Shown in pieces: positions 60,411-64,000 of a stretch of 64,000 nucleotides of DNA. Both the position numbers and the translations under genes were made by a program. Location of the stretch: the NCBI GenBank assembly GCA_963681505.1, contig OY811978.1, positions 8,172,262-8,236,261 on the forward strand, read 5' to 3'. This DNA is from Eunapius fragilis. Taxonomy: Eukaryota > Porifera > Demospongiae > Spongillida > Spongillidae. The notes under the pieces are model-generated. The model made no database searches. It was not told where the DNA came from and worked only from the letters and a program-made list of their open reading frames with translations. The first letter of the stretch is position 1. Each line of letters opens with the position of its first letter.

Positions 60411-61022
60411 ACTCGCTTCATGTTATTAAGAACATTACAAACATCTTGCTCAGAAACTCGCTCATAAGTGGGAAAAGTCAAACAGTGAGGTATTGGGATG
60501 GATGAGAGCACGACTGTCTTTTGCAATCCTCAGAGCAACAAACCTTTGTCTGAGGGGCTCCCGCACCAAATGGAGGAGTGCATTTGGAATGGATGATGGA
60601 GCAGGGTTACCTAGTATCTCTGCCTGAACGTCATGCTTAAATAGTTCTTGTCATTATCATTTTTTATTTAATGTGTAATATTATTATTGTTTTCCCCCAT
60701 ATGTCTAAATGTATTATGTATTCTATACTTATTAAAAATAATAAATACATAGTTAATTATTATTATTAATTCATTACATAACACATTACACACACAAACG
60801 GATCTAGCTCTATTTTATTATTATTATTATTTTTATTATAACAATTAAAGTTCAGAATACATGTGGTATTATATTACGTACATTATAACATGACACATCA
60901 TAATAAAATAAGAAACTACCTAATTATTATTCCATATACATAAGATACACCTGAAAAAGGTAAACTTAATGTACAACCTAACTATTAACACTATAGCTAA
61001 CAAGGAAAACAATACATGTACA

Positions 61023-61911
61023 CTAGAGATGGACTGGGCAAAGGCCCCTTGTCAGGATGGCTCTTGCCACAGCTCTCACCAAGCAGATGTTTAGGAGGCC
61101 ATATATGTCAGCCAGAACTCTGGACTTGGGGCTGGAAAGATGGATTGCTAAATAGGTAGCCAGTCTTGAGAACAAGTGTTGGGCCTCCTTCCCCCAGTTA
61201 CCGTATGTCTCAACTGCCATTGGTATGCACATCCATCCCAATTCACGACACTTTGGGTCATTGGCAGCATGCTTCCTAGTTTCAGCAGACAGAGCTGCTA
61301 CACCTGCAATTCTACTTGAGTCTTTCAAGGAGACTGGAGTGAAGGGAGAAGTGACTGTGATGTCTAGGGCAGCAGGTTGGCCTCTCTCCCAACCCTCCAC
61401 AAGGACATCAGCTGGACGGGAGTGATTGATGTCACGACACATACCATGACCTGCTTCCACCCTGACAGACAGGTGTGCCTTGTGACATAAATCTGCAATG
61501 ATGTCACGCAATTTGTTGTGTCTGATGACTGTGTCACCTCCATGTCTACAGGACACAGCATGGTGACTAAGGGAGTCAAGAGCGACCCCGGGGCAAAATG
61601 GGCACACTGAGGCAACTGAAGTGTCCAGACCCAGCCACCATCTGACAGCAGTTTGGAATTCCGGTGAGTGTAGATGCAGATTTAGGCCAACAGAGGGAGC
61701 AGCCGAGAGCCACGCACTGGCATGGGGGGCTGAAGCTGATAATAGCCGAGCCTTATTCGCTGGAGAGGAGGACATCAAAAGTGAATCAAAGAGATGTCTG
61801 TCCAACTTCTGGGACAAGGATCGCTGGCGAGGCTGATCAGCAAGAACTGACTCGATGGTAACTGCGTCAGAGTGGGAGACCTGACTGTTGAAAGATTGCT
61901 GAAGATGGAGG
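61023..61911 (-). CDS. Restriction-like endonuclease end of a non-LTR retrotransposon (copy 3, partial)
   Basis: The longest copy: open from about 61911 through 61817 to the stop at 61023. It has a CCHC-type finger (CPFCPGVALDSLSHHAVSC), RHNKLRDIIADLC, then RPADVLVEGW and ALDITVTSP, consistent with the PD-(D/E)xK core of the restriction-like endonuclease that early-branching non-LTR retrotransposons (R2/NeSL-like) carry after the reverse transcriptase. The C-terminal block RKHAANDPKCRELGWMCIPM ... DIYGLLNICLVRAVARAIL is shared by all copies. The reverse transcriptase is absent: the copy is 5' truncated, as target-primed reverse transcription often produces. ATT-rich tail at about 60815-60840. 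Confidence 0.75.
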
Positions 61912-62074
61912 TTATTGTTACTATTATTTTTATTATTTTTAATTAGAATATTATAATTATATAGAATACAAGATACAAGAGATACACAAATGGGAATATA
62001 AATGCACGTACAGGATTATTATTATTATTATTGCACATCAAAACACCACGAAGTCTACATGTATTGTTCGGCTT

Positions 62075-62170
62075 TAATAACCATCCAGAGTGATGGCTCT
62101 GGACAACAGTGCCCTGACATTGGCTCGGACAAGGGTTATTCTCAGTCGTCCATAGAGGGATGCTGTTATT
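62075..62170 (-). pseudogene. Non-LTR retrotransposon C-terminus (copy 4)
   Basis: Only the last block remains: SLYGRLRITLVRANVRALLS, ending near 62080, with a (TTA)n tail at 62013-62032 and another (TTA)n at 62163-62180 upstream. Confidence 0.6.
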
Positions 62171-62252
62171 ATTATTATTAAATTGTGATAATATAGTACA
62201 CCACTCACAAGAACAAAGAATACACTACACTATTGTAAACTAAACAAAACGT

Positions 62253-62534
62253 CTATTCATGAGCTAACTCCCTTCCCATGATGGCCCTTGCCACAAATCT
62301 CACCAGTGACACGTTGAGACGTCCATAAATTTCAGCAACCATTTTGGGTTTGAAACTGGACTGGCTGACAGCAAGTAGGGATGCCAAACGTGAAAATACG
62401 CACTGTGCTTCCTTCGCCCACTTTCCATACAATTCAGCTGCCAGGGGAATACACATCCACCCCAACTCCTGGCACCTTGTGTCATTAGTGGCATGTTTCC
62501 TATTTTCTTGATTTTGGTTTGCCAATGTGTGCAT
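62253..62534 (-). pseudogene. Non-LTR retrotransposon C-terminus (copy 5)
   Basis: Reads ENRKHATNDTRCQELGWMCI, PLAAELYGKWAKEAQ, and EIYGRLNVSLVRFVARAIMG, then a stop at 62253. 5' truncated where a palindromic element abuts at 62554. (TTA)n tail at 62163-62180. Confidence 0.7.
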
Positions 62535-62553
62535 CTACCCCACACATCATTCT

Positions 62554-62857
62554 AACAAGATATAAAAATTTAATTAAAATAAAATTGGTGATGTAGATTT
62601 GTAGACAGCAATTGAGTAAAAAGTAAGGAAACAAGGAATTACGGATATTAGGCATTCATTTAATTATAAATATTACATACCTACATTTAGCACAGAATTT
62701 CAAGGAGGTAAATTTGCTAAATAATGTAGGTCTGTAATATTTATAATTAAATGAATGCCTAATATCCGTAATTCCTTGTTTCCTTACTTTTTACTCAATT
62801 GCTGTCTACAAATCCTACATCGCCAATTTTATTTTAATTAAATTTTTATATCTTGTT
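62554..62857. repeat. Palindromic (foldback) element, 304 bp
   Basis: The left arm starting AACAAGATATAAAAATTTAA pairs with the right arm ending in its complement. About 140-bp arms with one or two mismatches (GGTGATGTAG versus CTACATCGCC) and a short loop near 62705. AT-rich, no coding sequence. Confidence 0.85.
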
Positions 62858-62859
62858 TC

Positions 62860-64000
<1,141 letters not shown>

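Overview
This is eukaryotic DNA from an invertebrate animal with a repeat-rich genome. The evidence is GT-AG introns in most genes, (CA)n/(GT)n microsatellites, two 200-base assembly gaps, a (CCCTAA)3 telomere-type stretch, and two conserved animal genes (GRAMD1/Aster and TM2D3). The RecQ-like fragments, CRVCG-type zinc-module fragments and non-LTR C-termini are of kinds I associate with sponge and cnidarian genomes, so a sponge or other early-branching marine animal is my best guess. The sequence does not prove this.

Host genes. (1) A secreted animal haem peroxidase, two exons, minus strand, 9333-12238, with a TATA box upstream. (2) A GRAMD1/Aster-type sterol-transfer protein on the minus strand from 55042 down to about 33923. 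I could chain 14 exons by splice sites and matching phase; three or more (one inside VASt and the membrane segment) are missing or fall in the gap at 34275-34474. (3) TM2D3, five exons on the plus strand, 55131-58379, head to head with GRAMD1; the start codons are 88 bp apart. (4) Two phase-compatible minus-strand exons of an unrecognised gene at 14166-15092.

Mobile DNA fills most of 1-33 kb and 59-63 kb. From the left: a Ty3/Gypsy remnant between 0.5-kb direct repeats (1-2266); a 484-bp palindrome; an 840-bp non-autonomous element packed with GGTCC motifs; a piggyBac element with perfect ends and TTAA duplications but a decayed transposase (4404-7570); RecQ-like helicase fragments; a 1.36-kb, nearly perfect foldback with telomere-like repeats in its loop (17547-18904); then the most notable item, a 5.85-kb element (19036-24881) with CACAACCAAA ends, CGTTACG subterminal arrays and two divergent multi-exon genes. 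One of these is a zinc-finger DDE transposase resembling the fungal Plavaka/CACTA group. Further right are remnants of a zinc-module transposon family, a Helitron 3' end with a helicase remnant inside a GRAMD1 intron, and five 5'-truncated copies of the restriction-like-endonuclease end of a non-LTR retrotransposon (59.1-62.6 kb).

The GRAMD1 introns from 35 to 53 kb carry at least ten unrelated minisatellites, including a 1.44-kb array of a 19-bp unit. These produce long but spurious open frames on both strands.
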